A DNA stretch of 64,000 nt. Origin: Jeotgalicoccus meleagridis (GTDB lineage Bacteria > Bacillota > Bacilli > Staphylococcales > Salinicoccaceae). The position numbers were made by a program, and so were the translations under genes. Under the pieces are notes generated by a model. It did not search any database and had not been told where the DNA came from. It saw nothing but the letters and a program-made list of their open reading frames with translations. Shown here one piece after another: positions 20,391-28,703 of the stretch (within the stretch, counting starts at the first letter, position 1; every line of letters begins with the position of its first letter). The DNA is taken from the NCBI RefSeq assembly GCF_903994045.1, contig NZ_CAJEWD010000006.1, positions 62,001 through 126,000 on the forward strand, written 5' to 3'.

Positions 20391-21290
20391 ATGGCTCTTG
20401 AAATTAGTGATGTTACGAAAGTGTTTGGTAACAACAAAGCGGTAGACTCTATCAACATTAATGTACCATCCGGTAGCATGTATGGATTTCTCGGTGGTAA
20501 TGGTGCAGGTAAGACAACGACTTTTAGAATGATTTTACAACTTCTCACGCCGACTTCAGGTTCCATACTTTATAAGGGGAAAAAGATTGGCTATGACATG
20601 ACCAACAGCATTGGATATCTACCAGAAGAAAGAGGACTCCACCCAAAACTCACTGTTAAAGAACAAGTCTTATATTTAGCAGAGCTTAAAGGTATGTCAC
20701 GAAAAGAAGCTGACCAAGCTTTAGATTACTGGTTAGAAAGATTCAAAGTGACAGAAAATAAAACTAAAAAAATTGAAAAATTATCAAAAGGAAATCAACA
20801 AAAAATCCAATTAATTGCTTCGATTATTCACAATCCTGAACTCATCATCTTAGATGAGCCATTCAGTGGTCTAGATCCCATTAACGTTGAATTACTAAAA
20901 GATGCTGTAAAAGATTTGAATAAGAATGGTTCTACTATAATCTTCTCTACCCATCGCATGGAACACGTTGAAGAACTGTGTGAAGAATTATGTATTTTGG
21001 ATAGAGGTAAGCAGATTATTAGTGGTAATATTGACCAAATTAAAAGTGACTTTGGTCAGAAAGAAATCATTATTGAAGGGGATCACGATATATCTTTCTT
21101 AAAAGATCAAGAAGGTGTGCTTGATATCAAACAGATTCGCAAACAAACGACCTTAAAAATTGCTGATGAAAAGTATGCAGAAGATATTTACTCAGCCATT
21201 ACTAAACTTGGTTACTTCAAGAGATTCCAAGTCAATGAACCTTCCTTAAACGATATCTTTATAGCGAAAGTAGGTCGTGATTATGAATAA
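20391..21290 (+). CDS. ABC transporter ATP-binding protein (NatA/YhaQ-like)
   Basis: 299-aa ATPase of a two-gene exporter. Walker A GGNGAGKTT, signature LSKGNQQK, Walker B LIILDEPFSGLDP and the switch His in STHRMEH are present. The C-terminal 80 residues resemble the tail of NatA/YhaQ. GGAGG lies before the ATG. It is coupled to the following membrane gene through an 8-nt overlap. In relatives the pair exports Na+ or is linked to cell-envelope stress; the substrate here is not known. Confidence 0.92.
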   Translation: MALEISDVTKVFGNNKAVDSININVPSGSMYGFLGGNGAGKTTTFRMILQLLTPTSGSILYKGKKIGYDMTNSIGYLPEERGLHPKLTVKEQVLYLAELKGMSRKEADQALDYWLERFKVTENKTKKIEKLSKGNQQKIQLIASIIHNPELIILDEPFSGLDPINVELLKDAVKDLNKNGSTIIFSTHRMEHVEELCEELCILDRGKQIISGNIDQIKSDFGQKEIIIEGDHDISFLKDQEGVLDIKQIRKQTTLKIADEKYAEDIYSAITKLGYFKRFQVNEPSLNDIFIAKVGRDYE

Positions 21291-22479
21291 ATTTTTAGCT
21301 ACCTTTAAACTTACCTTCTTCTCTAAAGTTAAAGCAAAATCATTTATATTTACAACACTCCTTATTATTGCCGGTATGTTCTTAGCCTTTAATTTCGATA
21401 AAATTATCGATCTCTTCGACTCTGAAGAAAATAAAGAAGTTGAAATTATTGCTGATGAAGAGTTCAAGGCAACTTTTACATCGATTCTACAAACTTATGA
21501 TGAAGAACTTGAAGTTGTAGATGCTGATGGTGGAACGACAATAGAAATTACGAATACTGATCCTATTGAAGCGGAAGTAAAAAGTGAAGATGAACTATCA
21601 AGTACAGATGAGCAAAATATACAGCTCGCATTAAACGATACGCATCAGTCATACGTGCTTCAAAACTTAAATTTATCAGAAGAAGAAGTGAATGAAATAT
21701 ATCAAGAAGTCCCTGTACAATTCCTAGTCTCTAAAGAAGATAGCTCTGGCTATGAGGAAGGGGCTGATGACGAGTTCAACATTCTCAACATGGTCATTTT
21801 CTACTTCTCAGTCATCTTGATGTTTATCATTATCTTAAGCTATGCTAACCAGATTGCTATGGAAATCGCCAATGAGAAATCTTCAAGAGTTATTGAAATG
21901 ATTGTCTCAAGTATACGTCCTGTCCAACACTTAATGGCAAAAATTTCAGCTATTATTTGTGTCAGTGTGATTCAAGTACTACTTATTTCACTTGGCGGAC
22001 TACTCGCCTTTTATTTATCAGACTCACAAGCTTTACTCGACCAGTTTGGTCTAGAAACAAATGAGCAAACAGTTAAGCTAATCGTTTACTGTATCATATT
22101 TGTTATCTTAGGCTTGGCACTTTACCTTTCCATCGCTGCTATGCTCGGTTCATTTATTAGCCGTATGGAAGATATTCAACAAGGTATGATGCCCCTCACT
22201 TTTATCTCTATGATCGGTTATATGGTGGCTTTAATGGGGATAAATTTTGCAGACCACATACTTGTCACTGTATCAAGCTATGTTCCATTCTTCACACCAT
22301 TTGTCATGCCGCTCAGACTACTTGTATCAAGTACAGGTCATGGTCCTATGCTAATCGGTATTGCCATAATGGTTGTCTCAATTATCTTAGTACTACTACT
22401 CGCCGCTTATGTTTACAAACGCAGCGTACTTTCAACTGAATCAGGCATCATGAAAAATATTAAGAGAATAAGAAAATAA
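21283..22479 (+). CDS. ABC-2 type permease (NatB/YhaP-like)
   Basis: 398-aa membrane partner of the preceding ATPase. One membrane segment at the N-terminus, an extracytoplasmic acidic domain (about 50-170), then five further segments with the typical SYANQIAMEIANEKSSRVIEMIVSSI motif that contacts the ATPase. The ATG at 21283 lies within the end of the ATPase gene; an in-frame GTG six bases earlier lacks support. Confidence 0.9.
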   Translation: MNKFLATFKLTFFSKVKAKSFIFTTLLIIAGMFLAFNFDKIIDLFDSEENKEVEIIADEEFKATFTSILQTYDEELEVVDADGGTTIEITNTDPIEAEVKSEDELSSTDEQNIQLALNDTHQSYVLQNLNLSEEEVNEIYQEVPVQFLVSKEDSSGYEEGADDEFNILNMVIFYFSVILMFIIILSYANQIAMEIANEKSSRVIEMIVSSIRPVQHLMAKISAIICVSVIQVLLISLGGLLAFYLSDSQALLDQFGLETNEQTVKLIVYCIIFVILGLALYLSIAAMLGSFISRMEDIQQGMMPLTFISMIGYMVALMGINFADHILVTVSSYVPFFTPFVMPLRLLVSSTGHGPMLIGIAIMVVSIILVLLLAAYVYKRSVLSTESGIMKNIKRIRK

Positions 22480-22488
22480 AATTCTTAT

Positions 22489-22850
22489 GGGGCTGGGATA
22501 TAAATCCTAAACCTATCAGTAATGACCTGGAATACTAAAATATAGTTTTCAAGGTTTTTTCATTCAAGATTATTTTTGATAAACTTAATGGAATTTTTTG
22601 CTCATATTTTCCATTCGACATCTCTTTTAACAGACCTAATGGAATTTTTTGCTCGTATTTTCCTTTCGACATCTCTTTTAACAGACCTTATGGAATTTTT
22701 TGCTCATATTTTCCATTCGACATCTCTTTTAACAAACCTAATGGAACTTTTTGCTCATATTTTCCATTCGTCATCTCTTTTGATAGACCTAATGGAATTT
22801 TCATCGATTTTAGACCTAGAGACTGAGCTTTTTCCCTAGTCCCACCCTTA
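22489..22850. repeat. Non-coding repeat element with a 51-bp tandem array
   Basis: The element opens with GGGGCTGGGATATAAATCC and ends with CCCTAGTCCCACCC, whose complement begins GGGTGGGACTAGGG, so the ends are roughly inverted. This resembles the GGGCTGGGACA-type intergenic repeats of staphylococci. Inside are four copies of a 51-bp unit (start points 22587, 22638, 22689, 22740) and a partial fifth at 22791, each beginning AATGGAATTTTTTGCTC and containing TTCCATT, so several units can form a 7-bp hairpin. Because 51 is a multiple of three, both strands show open frames. The 576-bp gap from 22480 to 23055 holds nothing else recognised. Confidence 0.8.
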
Positions 22851-23055
22851 TAAATATATACATATAAATGTATGGATTATACAGATTATCAGCGACTTCA
22901 ATGCATTTTATAGAGCATGACTGATTGAAAATTCATTACTATAAATTTCTAAAAATTCTTAAGTCAAAGTTTTAAAATTTATCTTGTGTAGACTTGTTGA
23001 CATTGCTTTTAAATGGTGTATTATGATGGAGAATAAATCAAAGGAGTCCTGAATT

Positions 23056-23430
23056 ATGCAAGTAGAGTTAACGAGATTTAGGGTGAAAAAAGGTAAGGAA
23101 GAGCTAGTCGATGAATGGATGGCATTTTTAAATGATCATTTAAATGATGCCCTGCTTACTTTAGACGGTGAGAAGATGTTTGTTGAGACAATTATGCGTG
23201 ATACAATGGGCGATTTCGATTATCTTTACTGGTATTCTATTCAGGCAGATGATGGAGATTCTAGCAGTGAAAGTGAACAATGTATAGATAAGAAACACCT
23301 TGAATATTTTAATAAATGTATCGATATTACCTATCGTCCTAAAAATTTAAAAACAGAAGTTGTTATGATACCAAAACGTATTAAAGAAAAAATTGAAGTT
23401 GCTGCAGAAGAACAGTTTTCTAAAATCTAA
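23056..23430 (+). CDS. DUF6176 family protein
   Basis: 124-aa cytoplasmic protein of a conserved Bacillales family of unknown function. Recognised by VELTRFRVKKGKEELVDEWM, GEKMFVETIMRD, FDYLYWYSIQ, DKKHLEYFNKCID and the end TEVVMIPKRI. AAAGGAG precedes the ATG. Predicted alpha/beta, maybe a dimeric barrel; no catalytic motif is evident. Confidence 0.85.
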   Translation: MQVELTRFRVKKGKEELVDEWMAFLNDHLNDALLTLDGEKMFVETIMRDTMGDFDYLYWYSIQADDGDSSSESEQCIDKKHLEYFNKCIDITYRPKNLKTEVVMIPKRIKEKIEVAAEEQFSKI

Positions 23431-23442
23431 TATTATTAGACT

Positions 23443-23474
23443 AATCCATGGCATAATTGTCATGGATTTTTTTA
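23443..23474 (+). terminator. Terminator of the DUF6176 gene
   Basis: AATCCATG and CATGGATT pair around GCATAATTGT, followed by seven T residues. Confidence 0.85.
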
Positions 23475-23502
23475 TAAAAAAAGAGAAATCTTTAGATTTC
23501 TC
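23474..23502 (-). terminator. Terminator of the small gene at 23492
   Basis: On the minus strand GAGAAATCTAAAGATTTCTC is followed by TTTTTTTATAAA; it overlaps the end of the coding region. Confidence 0.8.
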
Positions 23503-23674
23503 TATCTTTCTCTTCTTTTTTAATTTCTCTATAAGCCATAAGCACATAGTATCCCGCAAAGATTATAGCAAATACTTGCAGTGACCAGTTTACTTCAATC
23601 ATTGTATTAGCCAAGACTAAAAAGATCAAAAGCATGGCAAGTGTATAGATAATTTTTTGTTTGTTTTCGCTCAT
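23492..23674 (-). CDS. Small membrane protein (60 aa)
   Basis: Two hydrophobic segments (about residues 8-26 and 30-47) between a polar start MSENKQKIIY and a highly charged end YREIKKEEKDREI. AGGAG lies six bases before the ATG and the gene has its own terminator, so it is likely expressed. No function recognised. Confidence 0.65.
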   Translation of the reverse strand: MSENKQKIIYTLAMLLIFLVLANTMIEVNWSLQVFAIIFAGYYVLMAYREIKKEEKDREI

Positions 23675-23725
23675 AAAAATACTCCTAACACCGAGGTATT
23701 AGAAGTATTATCTCATATCTTTCTA

Positions 23726-24445
23726 CTATTCACCAATTGCAGCACTATCCGCAATAATAGTCACATCAGGGTGATTGTTTAAGATAGATGCAGGATTTTC
23801 TTCTGTCACTACCCCATTTAACAATTCACTTAGTGCTTCTTTTTTATTCTCACCATTGATTAAGATAAGAATTTTTTTTGCTTTCATAATAGATTTAAGT
23901 CCCATTGATAAGGCTCTACTTGGTACGCTTTCTTTATCATCAAAGAATCTTGAGTTATCTTCAATTGTTTCTTCTGTCAATTCTACTGCATGAGTTAAAG
24001 AATCAAATGAAGTACCTGGCTCATTAAAGGCAATATGTCCATTACGACCAATACCTAGGAGTTGGATATCTAAACCTTGTTCATCAATTTTTTCTTCATA
24101 ACTTTTTACTTCTTCTTCCTCATCAGCTGCTTTACCATTTAATAAGTTAATGTTTTCTTCTGGAATAGAAACATGATTGAAGAAGTTTTCATTCATATAA
24201 TAAGCATAGCTTTGATTGTGATTACGATCTAAACCAACATATTCATCTAAATTAAATGTTGTAATTTTAGATTGATCGACAGTACTTGAATTTAATTTAT
24301 CACTAAGGGCCTTGTAAGTACCTTCTGGTGTAGATCCTGTTGCTAAACCGATCACTGGTCTTTCTTTACTTGTGATTACATCAAATAAAATATCAGCTGC
24401 TTTGTCGCTCATTTCTTGGTATGAATTTACTTTAATTAAGTACAT
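23726..24445 (-). CDS. nagB: Glucosamine-6-phosphate deaminase NagB
   Basis: Converts glucosamine-6-phosphate to fructose-6-phosphate and ammonia in amino-sugar use. 239 aa, the short Gram-positive form. Visible are the phosphate loop GLATGSTPEGTYKAL, the catalytic region FNLDEYVGL, GIGRNGHIAFNEPG and the C-terminal LNNHPDVTIIAD. It stands 9 bp after pcp with no nagA nearby, so transcription is likely shared with pcp. Confidence 0.95.
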   Translation of the reverse strand: MYLIKVNSYQEMSDKAADILFDVITSKERPVIGLATGSTPEGTYKALSDKLNSSTVDQSKITTFNLDEYVGLDRNHNQSYAYYMNENFFNHVSIPEENINLLNGKAADEEEEVKSYEEKIDEQGLDIQLLGIGRNGHIAFNEPGTSFDSLTHAVELTEETIEDNSRFFDDKESVPSRALSMGLKSIMKAKKILILINGENKKEALSELLNGVVTEENPASILNNHPDVTIIADSAAIGE

Positions 24446-24454
24446 TATATCCTC

Positions 24455-25060
24455 CTAGTTTTCCTGCAAGTTCTCGATCAAGATGTGTATTGCTTTTGTA
24501 ATTTCTTCTTGTGGCCAGCTCGCTACTTTTTCTTTAATACCAATTTCATGATTGGCTGGTACGTGAATAAATCCTGCAGGAATATCTAATTGTTTTTTGT
24601 TTAAGATGTATAGCTCACTATACATTAAGTTATTACACAGATAAGTGCCTGCAGAGTTTGATATAGCCACAGGAATTCCTTCATCTAAAAGAGCCTGTTC
24701 TAAGTGCTTCAAAGGCAATTTAGAAAATAGTCCATCTGCACCATCTTCATAAATTTTTTCTCCATTAGGTTTAAATCCTGTGTTATCTTCACGTCCATCA
24801 ATTGTATTTATAGCGATACGTTCAAGATGAATGCTTTTAATGCCATTTGCTAAGCCTAAAGACAAGATTGCATCTGGTTCAATTTTGTCAATATCCGCTT
24901 CAATGATGCTATTAATTTCTCCAAATTCAACAGGGTATACTTTACCAATAATTTCGTAGCCACCAATGGATTTCCCATCTAGGCTCTCTACTACAGATGC
25001 AGTAGGATTGGTTTTAAATCTCAAAAATGGTTCGTAACCTGTTAATAGTAATTTTTTCAT
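24455..25060 (-). CDS. pcp: Pyrrolidone-carboxylate peptidase Pcp
   Basis: Cysteine peptidase (family C15) that removes N-terminal pyroglutamate from peptides, releasing 5-oxoproline. 201 aa. The triad fits: Glu80 in HLERIAIN, Cys142 in SAGTYLCNNLMY and His166 in GFIHVPANHE. The ATG at 25060 is chosen since AAAGGA is nine bases upstream and touches the earlier in-frame start. Its product is the substrate of the pxp genes at 40-45 kb in this window. Confidence 0.95.
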   Translation of the reverse strand: MKKLLLTGYEPFLRFKTNPTASVVESLDGKSIGGYEIIGKVYPVEFGEINSIIEADIDKIEPDAILSLGLANGIKSIHLERIAINTIDGREDNTGFKPNGEKIYEDGADGLFSKLPLKHLEQALLDEGIPVAISNSAGTYLCNNLMYSELYILNKKQLDIPAGFIHVPANHEIGIKEKVASWPQEEITKAIHILIENLQEN

Positions 25061-25155
25061 TAATATCATTCCTTTAAACTACTATTTTGTATAAGTAGTA
25101 AGTAAATAATATCACAAATAGCCTAAAAAGTGTCAAACTTCTATCCTGAGACGTC

Positions 25156-26346
25156 CTAGCTAGACTTCACCCATTTTTTCTTACTTATGCGTAAATAAGT
25201 AATGATACGTAGTAGATACTCTAATGGACCATAAGAGAAATGCTTCAAATACCAAATGGCTAAGTACATTTGTAAAATGTAGAAGGCGATAAAAACAAAT
25301 ACTGACACCATAAATATATCTTTACCAAATAAACCAAGACCATATCCGTAAAACACTAATGTTCCAAAGATACTTTGTAAAATATACATAGATAAGGATA
25401 GTTTTCCAATGCTCTTCATACCAGTTAAGAAGAGACTATTTTCATATTTTTGATATAAATATTTAATTAGACACATAAATGAAAATGCTAGTAAGAGACC
25501 AAAGGTCAAATTAAGATTTGATGCTAAATCACTATCATTTAACCAGTAAATAGAAGACTTGATAATGATACAAACTGGTATTAAATAGATAAAAATTTTA
25601 TTGGACCAAAACTTAAAAGCATCTTTTTGAAACCAATTCACCCTAGATAAATATATACCAAACATAAAACCTAAAGCTGGGAAAAATACAGCAACCAGAA
25701 GGACAAACGGTCCGATTTCATCCATCTCTTTAAATTCCTCTTCCATAATTGGATCTTCTAAGTCCTGTCTTAAATCAAAAATTTCACTATAAGTACCATT
25801 TTGATAACTATCAACCATTTCAGTCATGTATGATTTAATCTCTTCCTCATTACCACTAGCTACACTTTCTTCACTCGGCACAAAAAAGCTCGCTGTAGTC
25901 AATAGAAGTAAGGTACCGATGATTAGATAGGAAATGATTCTGTAAAACCAAGTCGGTAGACTAATAAAAGGAATTACAATTATCATTGCAACACCGTAGG
26001 CTAAGAGAATATCCCCTTCCCAAATAAAATAGGAATGTAAGAGACCGAGTATAATCAAACCTATTGCTCTAAATAGTAGTTTTAGTCGCTTCCACTTCAT
26101 TTCCTTTTTCTTCATAGATTGAAATAGTTTATCCATTGAAAAGCCAAATAAAATTGCAAAAATTGGCATAAAGCTGCCTTCAAACACAACTTTTACAAAC
26201 TGATAAAAACCATAATTAACTGGAGACATTTGATAATATTCTATGTGCTCCTTACCTGATAGACCAAATTGAAAGATTAATAAATTAGCCATCAAAATAC
26301 CAAAGAGGCTAAAACCTCTAATAGCATCTGCGCTCTTTATTCTCAT
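25156..26346 (-). CDS. DUF418 membrane protein (YeiB-like)
   Basis: 396-aa polytopic protein with roughly ten membrane segments. The family hallmark at the N-terminus is IRGFSLFGILMANLL (R9-G10) with a later GSFMPIFAILFGFSMD; the C-terminal DUF418 part includes GKLSLSMYILQSIFGTLVFYGYG and ends GPLEYLLRIITYL. The fold is related to acyltransferase-3 membrane proteins; function unknown. GAGGTG is seven bases before the ATG. An unusually long polar loop (residues 155-205) lies between membrane segments. Confidence 0.85.
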   Translation of the reverse strand: MRIKSADAIRGFSLFGILMANLLIFQFGLSGKEHIEYYQMSPVNYGFYQFVKVVFEGSFMPIFAILFGFSMDKLFQSMKKKEMKWKRLKLLFRAIGLIILGLLHSYFIWEGDILLAYGVAMIIVIPFISLPTWFYRIISYLIIGTLLLLTTASFFVPSEESVASGNEEEIKSYMTEMVDSYQNGTYSEIFDLRQDLEDPIMEEEFKEMDEIGPFVLLVAVFFPALGFMFGIYLSRVNWFQKDAFKFWSNKIFIYLIPVCIIIKSSIYWLNDSDLASNLNLTFGLLLAFSFMCLIKYLYQKYENSLFLTGMKSIGKLSLSMYILQSIFGTLVFYGYGLGLFGKDIFMVSVFVFIAFYILQMYLAIWYLKHFSYGPLEYLLRIITYLRISKKKWVKSS

Positions 26347-26402
26347 ATATATTCACCTCAGAATTTAGTTTAATCTTCGCTTCTTAATTTAATTTTAAAG
26401 CT

Positions 26403-26421
26403 ACCTTAAATCCACCTTAAT
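26403..26421 (+). promoter_or_regulatory. 11-bp-spaced direct repeat, possible response-regulator site
   Basis: ACCTTAAA (26403) and ACCTTAAT (26414) repeat at an 11-bp step in the spacer between DUF418 and the receiver/HATPase remnant. OmpR-family regulators often bind such helical repeats. It may be a leftover autoregulatory site of the lost two-component system. Confidence 0.35.
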
Positions 26422-26483
26422 TATTTATGTCTTTGTGGCTAAGAATTTTTTCACCCTCTACAATAAGAGTTGAGGTGCATATA

Positions 26484-26951
26484 ATGAACAAAATATTAAT
26501 TGTCGAAGATGATAAGGATATTAGAGAGTTGATTCATTTAAGCTTATCTTCACAAAATATTTCAAATATATACTCAGCTCGTAATTTGCCTGAGGCTAAA
26601 TCGTTATTATTAAGTGACAACTTTCAAATACTACTCTTAGATTTAAATCTCGAAAATGAAAATGGCTACCAACTGCTAAAATACATCGATCATAATGAGA
26701 TAAATCCTGACATCCACATTGAACTTAATGATGTACACGATGGAATCAGTTTAAGTTATGAAGATAATGGTGTAGGGATTGATAGAAATGAATTAGACTA
26801 TCTGATGACTAGTGGTGGAACAACAAAAGAAAGGGACGAGCATCACGGTATTGGCTTTTCTGTTATTCAAGACGCAATAATTTTTCATAGTGGAAACTTG
26901 ACTATCCTACCGACAAATCAAGGCGTTAAATTTTTAATTACTTTAAGATAA
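26484..26951 (+). pseudogene. In-frame fusion of a response-regulator receiver start and a histidine-kinase ATPase end
   Basis: 155-aa ORF. Residues 1-72 are the first half of a receiver domain: MNKILIVEDDKD with the acidic pocket (Glu8, Asp9, Asp10) and QILLLDLNLENENGY with the phospho-acceptor Asp53. Residues from about 78 to 155 are the end of a GHKL ATPase: DNGVGI (G1 box, 94-99), TSGGTTKE and HHGIGFSVIQ (G2 box). The rest of the receiver, the DNA-binding domain, the kinase sensor, H-box and N-box are all missing. The simplest reading is one deletion inside a regulator-kinase operon that happened to keep frame. The start follows GAGGTG and a terminator follows, so it may still be made. 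Confidence 0.8.
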
Positions 26952-26991
26952 AAAAAGTAGATCTGACTTTATTAGTCAGACCTACTTTTTT
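26952..26991. terminator. Bidirectional terminator after the receiver/HATPase remnant
   Basis: AAAAAGTAGATCTGACT pairs with AGTCAGACCTACTTTTT around TTATT. It has T-runs on both strands and serves the convergent peptide-binding gene too. Confidence 0.85.
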
Positions 26992-27007
26992 AATTTTGAT
27001 ACTTTAT

Positions 27008-28588
27008 TTACTTAGGTTCAAGATCTTTTAGGTAAGGGAAACTACTTGGATATTGGTAGTAACCATCTAAATTCGAATTGATACCGGTGAGTAATTTCGT
27101 ATGGAAGATTGGAATTAATGGTTCTTCATCTATAATGATTTGTTGTGCATCTTCATACATTTGAAGTCTGGTCTCCTCATCAAGCTCTACTCGAGCTTTG
27201 TCTAATAGTTCATCAACTTCTGGATTAGAATATCTAGTTCTATTACCTGGTGCTCCGATATTGTCTGAATGGAACATTGGGTAAAGTCCGTAGTCTGCAT
27301 CTAGAGTCACAGTACCCCATCCACCGATGAACATTTCATGATCACCATTAGCAGTATACTCTTGGTAAGCACCTGCTTCCATTAAGGATATTTCAAGGTC
27401 TATGTTTAACTCTTTAAGCACTTCTTGAATATAAGTCGCAACATCTTGGTGTGTTCTAGAGTTTAATACAACTTCAGCAGTGAAACCATCTGGGTAATCA
27501 CTTTCTGCTAAGTAATTTTTTGCTTCTTCTAAATCGTATTCTATAGGCTCAAGATCATCGCTATGACCGAAAACAGTCGGGTTTAATGGTGTTTCTGCAA
27601 CTTCGTGTATACCGACCAATATATTTTCTATGATTGCATTTTTATCGATTGCAGAAGCAATAGCTAACCTAACATTTTCATCATTAAATGGCTCTTTTTC
27701 TGTATTAAATCCTAAGTATGTCATGTTGGCACTTGGACGTTGCTGAACTTCTGCTTCTTGGCTAGAATCAACTTGTTCTACATCATTCGGATCCATCGGA
27801 TAGATAATGTCTGCGGTTCCTGCGGTTAATTCAGCGATACGGGACTGATCTTCTGGTACTGCTCTAAATGTAATCGATTCAGGTTTTGCAGGATCTCCCC
27901 AATAGTCCTCATTACGAACTAAAGTAATTTGTTCTCCTTCAGTAATATCTTCAAATTTAAAGAAACCTGTACCCACCGGTGTTTTATTTACTTCAGTTAA
28001 AGGATTGCCGCCTTCTTCCATCTCAGCATAGTCCTTATCGATGACTTCCTTACTAATCATATGCCCACCTGGATGTGCTAAATGAGCTGGTAAGGCAGCG
28101 AATGGTTGTTTTGTATGTATATTAACCGTATAGTCATCTACAATTTCAACCTCTGATATTTCAGTAAATAAAAATGCAAGTGGAGATGCAACTTCTTCAT
28201 CACGTACACGGTCTAAGTTAGCTTTAACAACCTCTGCATTGAAGTCACTACCATCATGGAATTTAATTCCTTCTCTCAATTTAAATTCCCAAGTCGTGTC
28301 TGAAGTTTGTTCATAACTTTCAGCCAAACCTGGCTCTAACTCCAAGTCCTGATTTAGTTTGACTAAAGTTTCATATATGTTAGTCATCACATATAAAGAA
28401 TAACCATCGTTTGCTGCATGTGGATCTAGTGAATTTGGTAAGGACATGATACTGAAATCAATTGCCTCACCAGAGGATGACCCACCTTCCTCTGACTCAG
28501 ATACCTCTTCTTCAACCTCACTGTCAGATGTACAAGCAGCGAGGACAAGAACGATCAAAGTCAGTAATGGTAACAAGTACTTTTTCAT
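27008..28588 (-). CDS. Extracytoplasmic peptide/dipeptide-type ABC substrate-binding lipoprotein (SBP_bac_5)
   Basis: 526-aa cluster C binding protein. Lipobox LVLAAC; an acidic, serine-rich linker follows (residues 24-42). The family pattern includes YETLVKLNQDLELEPGLAESYEQTSDTTWEF split across residues 90-125, LREGIKFHDGSDFNAE, DNVRLAIASAIDK and AIDK-type helix. No permease or ATPase genes are adjacent, so it is an orphan that must serve a transporter elsewhere. Ligand could be peptides, glutathione or nickel-type complexes; sequence alone does not say. Confidence 0.85.
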   Translation of the reverse strand: MKKYLLPLLTLIVLVLAACTSDSEVEEEVSESEEGGSSSGEAIDFSIMSLPNSLDPHAANDGYSLYVMTNIYETLVKLNQDLELEPGLAESYEQTSDTTWEFKLREGIKFHDGSDFNAEVVKANLDRVRDEEVASPLAFLFTEISEVEIVDDYTVNIHTKQPFAALPAHLAHPGGHMISKEVIDKDYAEMEEGGNPLTEVNKTPVGTGFFKFEDITEGEQITLVRNEDYWGDPAKPESITFRAVPEDQSRIAELTAGTADIIYPMDPNDVEQVDSSQEAEVQQRPSANMTYLGFNTEKEPFNDENVRLAIASAIDKNAIIENILVGIHEVAETPLNPTVFGHSDDLEPIEYDLEEAKNYLAESDYPDGFTAEVVLNSRTHQDVATYIQEVLKELNIDLEISLMEAGAYQEYTANGDHEMFIGGWGTVTLDADYGLYPMFHSDNIGAPGNRTRYSNPEVDELLDKARVELDEETRLQMYEDAQQIIIDEEPLIPIFHTKLLTGINSNLDGYYQYPSSFPYLKDLEPK

Positions 28589-28661
28589 TCATGACGCCTC
28601 CTAATCTTAATCCCTATTATTGTACTATGATTTGCAATTTTACGCTAGTGTAATTTAATGG

Positions 28662-28699
28662 TAAAAAACCTTTCACTTCTTTTTTAGAAATGAAAGGTT
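28662..28699 (-). terminator. Terminator of the pur operon
   Basis: On the minus strand AACCTTTCA and TGAAAGGTT pair around an AT-rich loop and are followed by TTTT, directly after purD. Confidence 0.8.
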
Positions 28700-28703
28700 G
28701 TAT

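Noticed and set aside
22576-22839. 87-aa ORF made of 17-residue hydrophobic repeats
   Set aside because: It is the direct product of a 51-bp tandem array whose period is divisible by three; no ribosome site precedes it and the opposite strand is open too.
22489-22850. CRISPR array
   Set aside because: Units are contiguous with no unique spacers and no cas genes are seen.
26427-26483. Longer N-terminus of the receiver/HATPase fusion starting at 26427
   Set aside because: GAGGTG precedes the ATG at 26484, where receiver similarity also begins.
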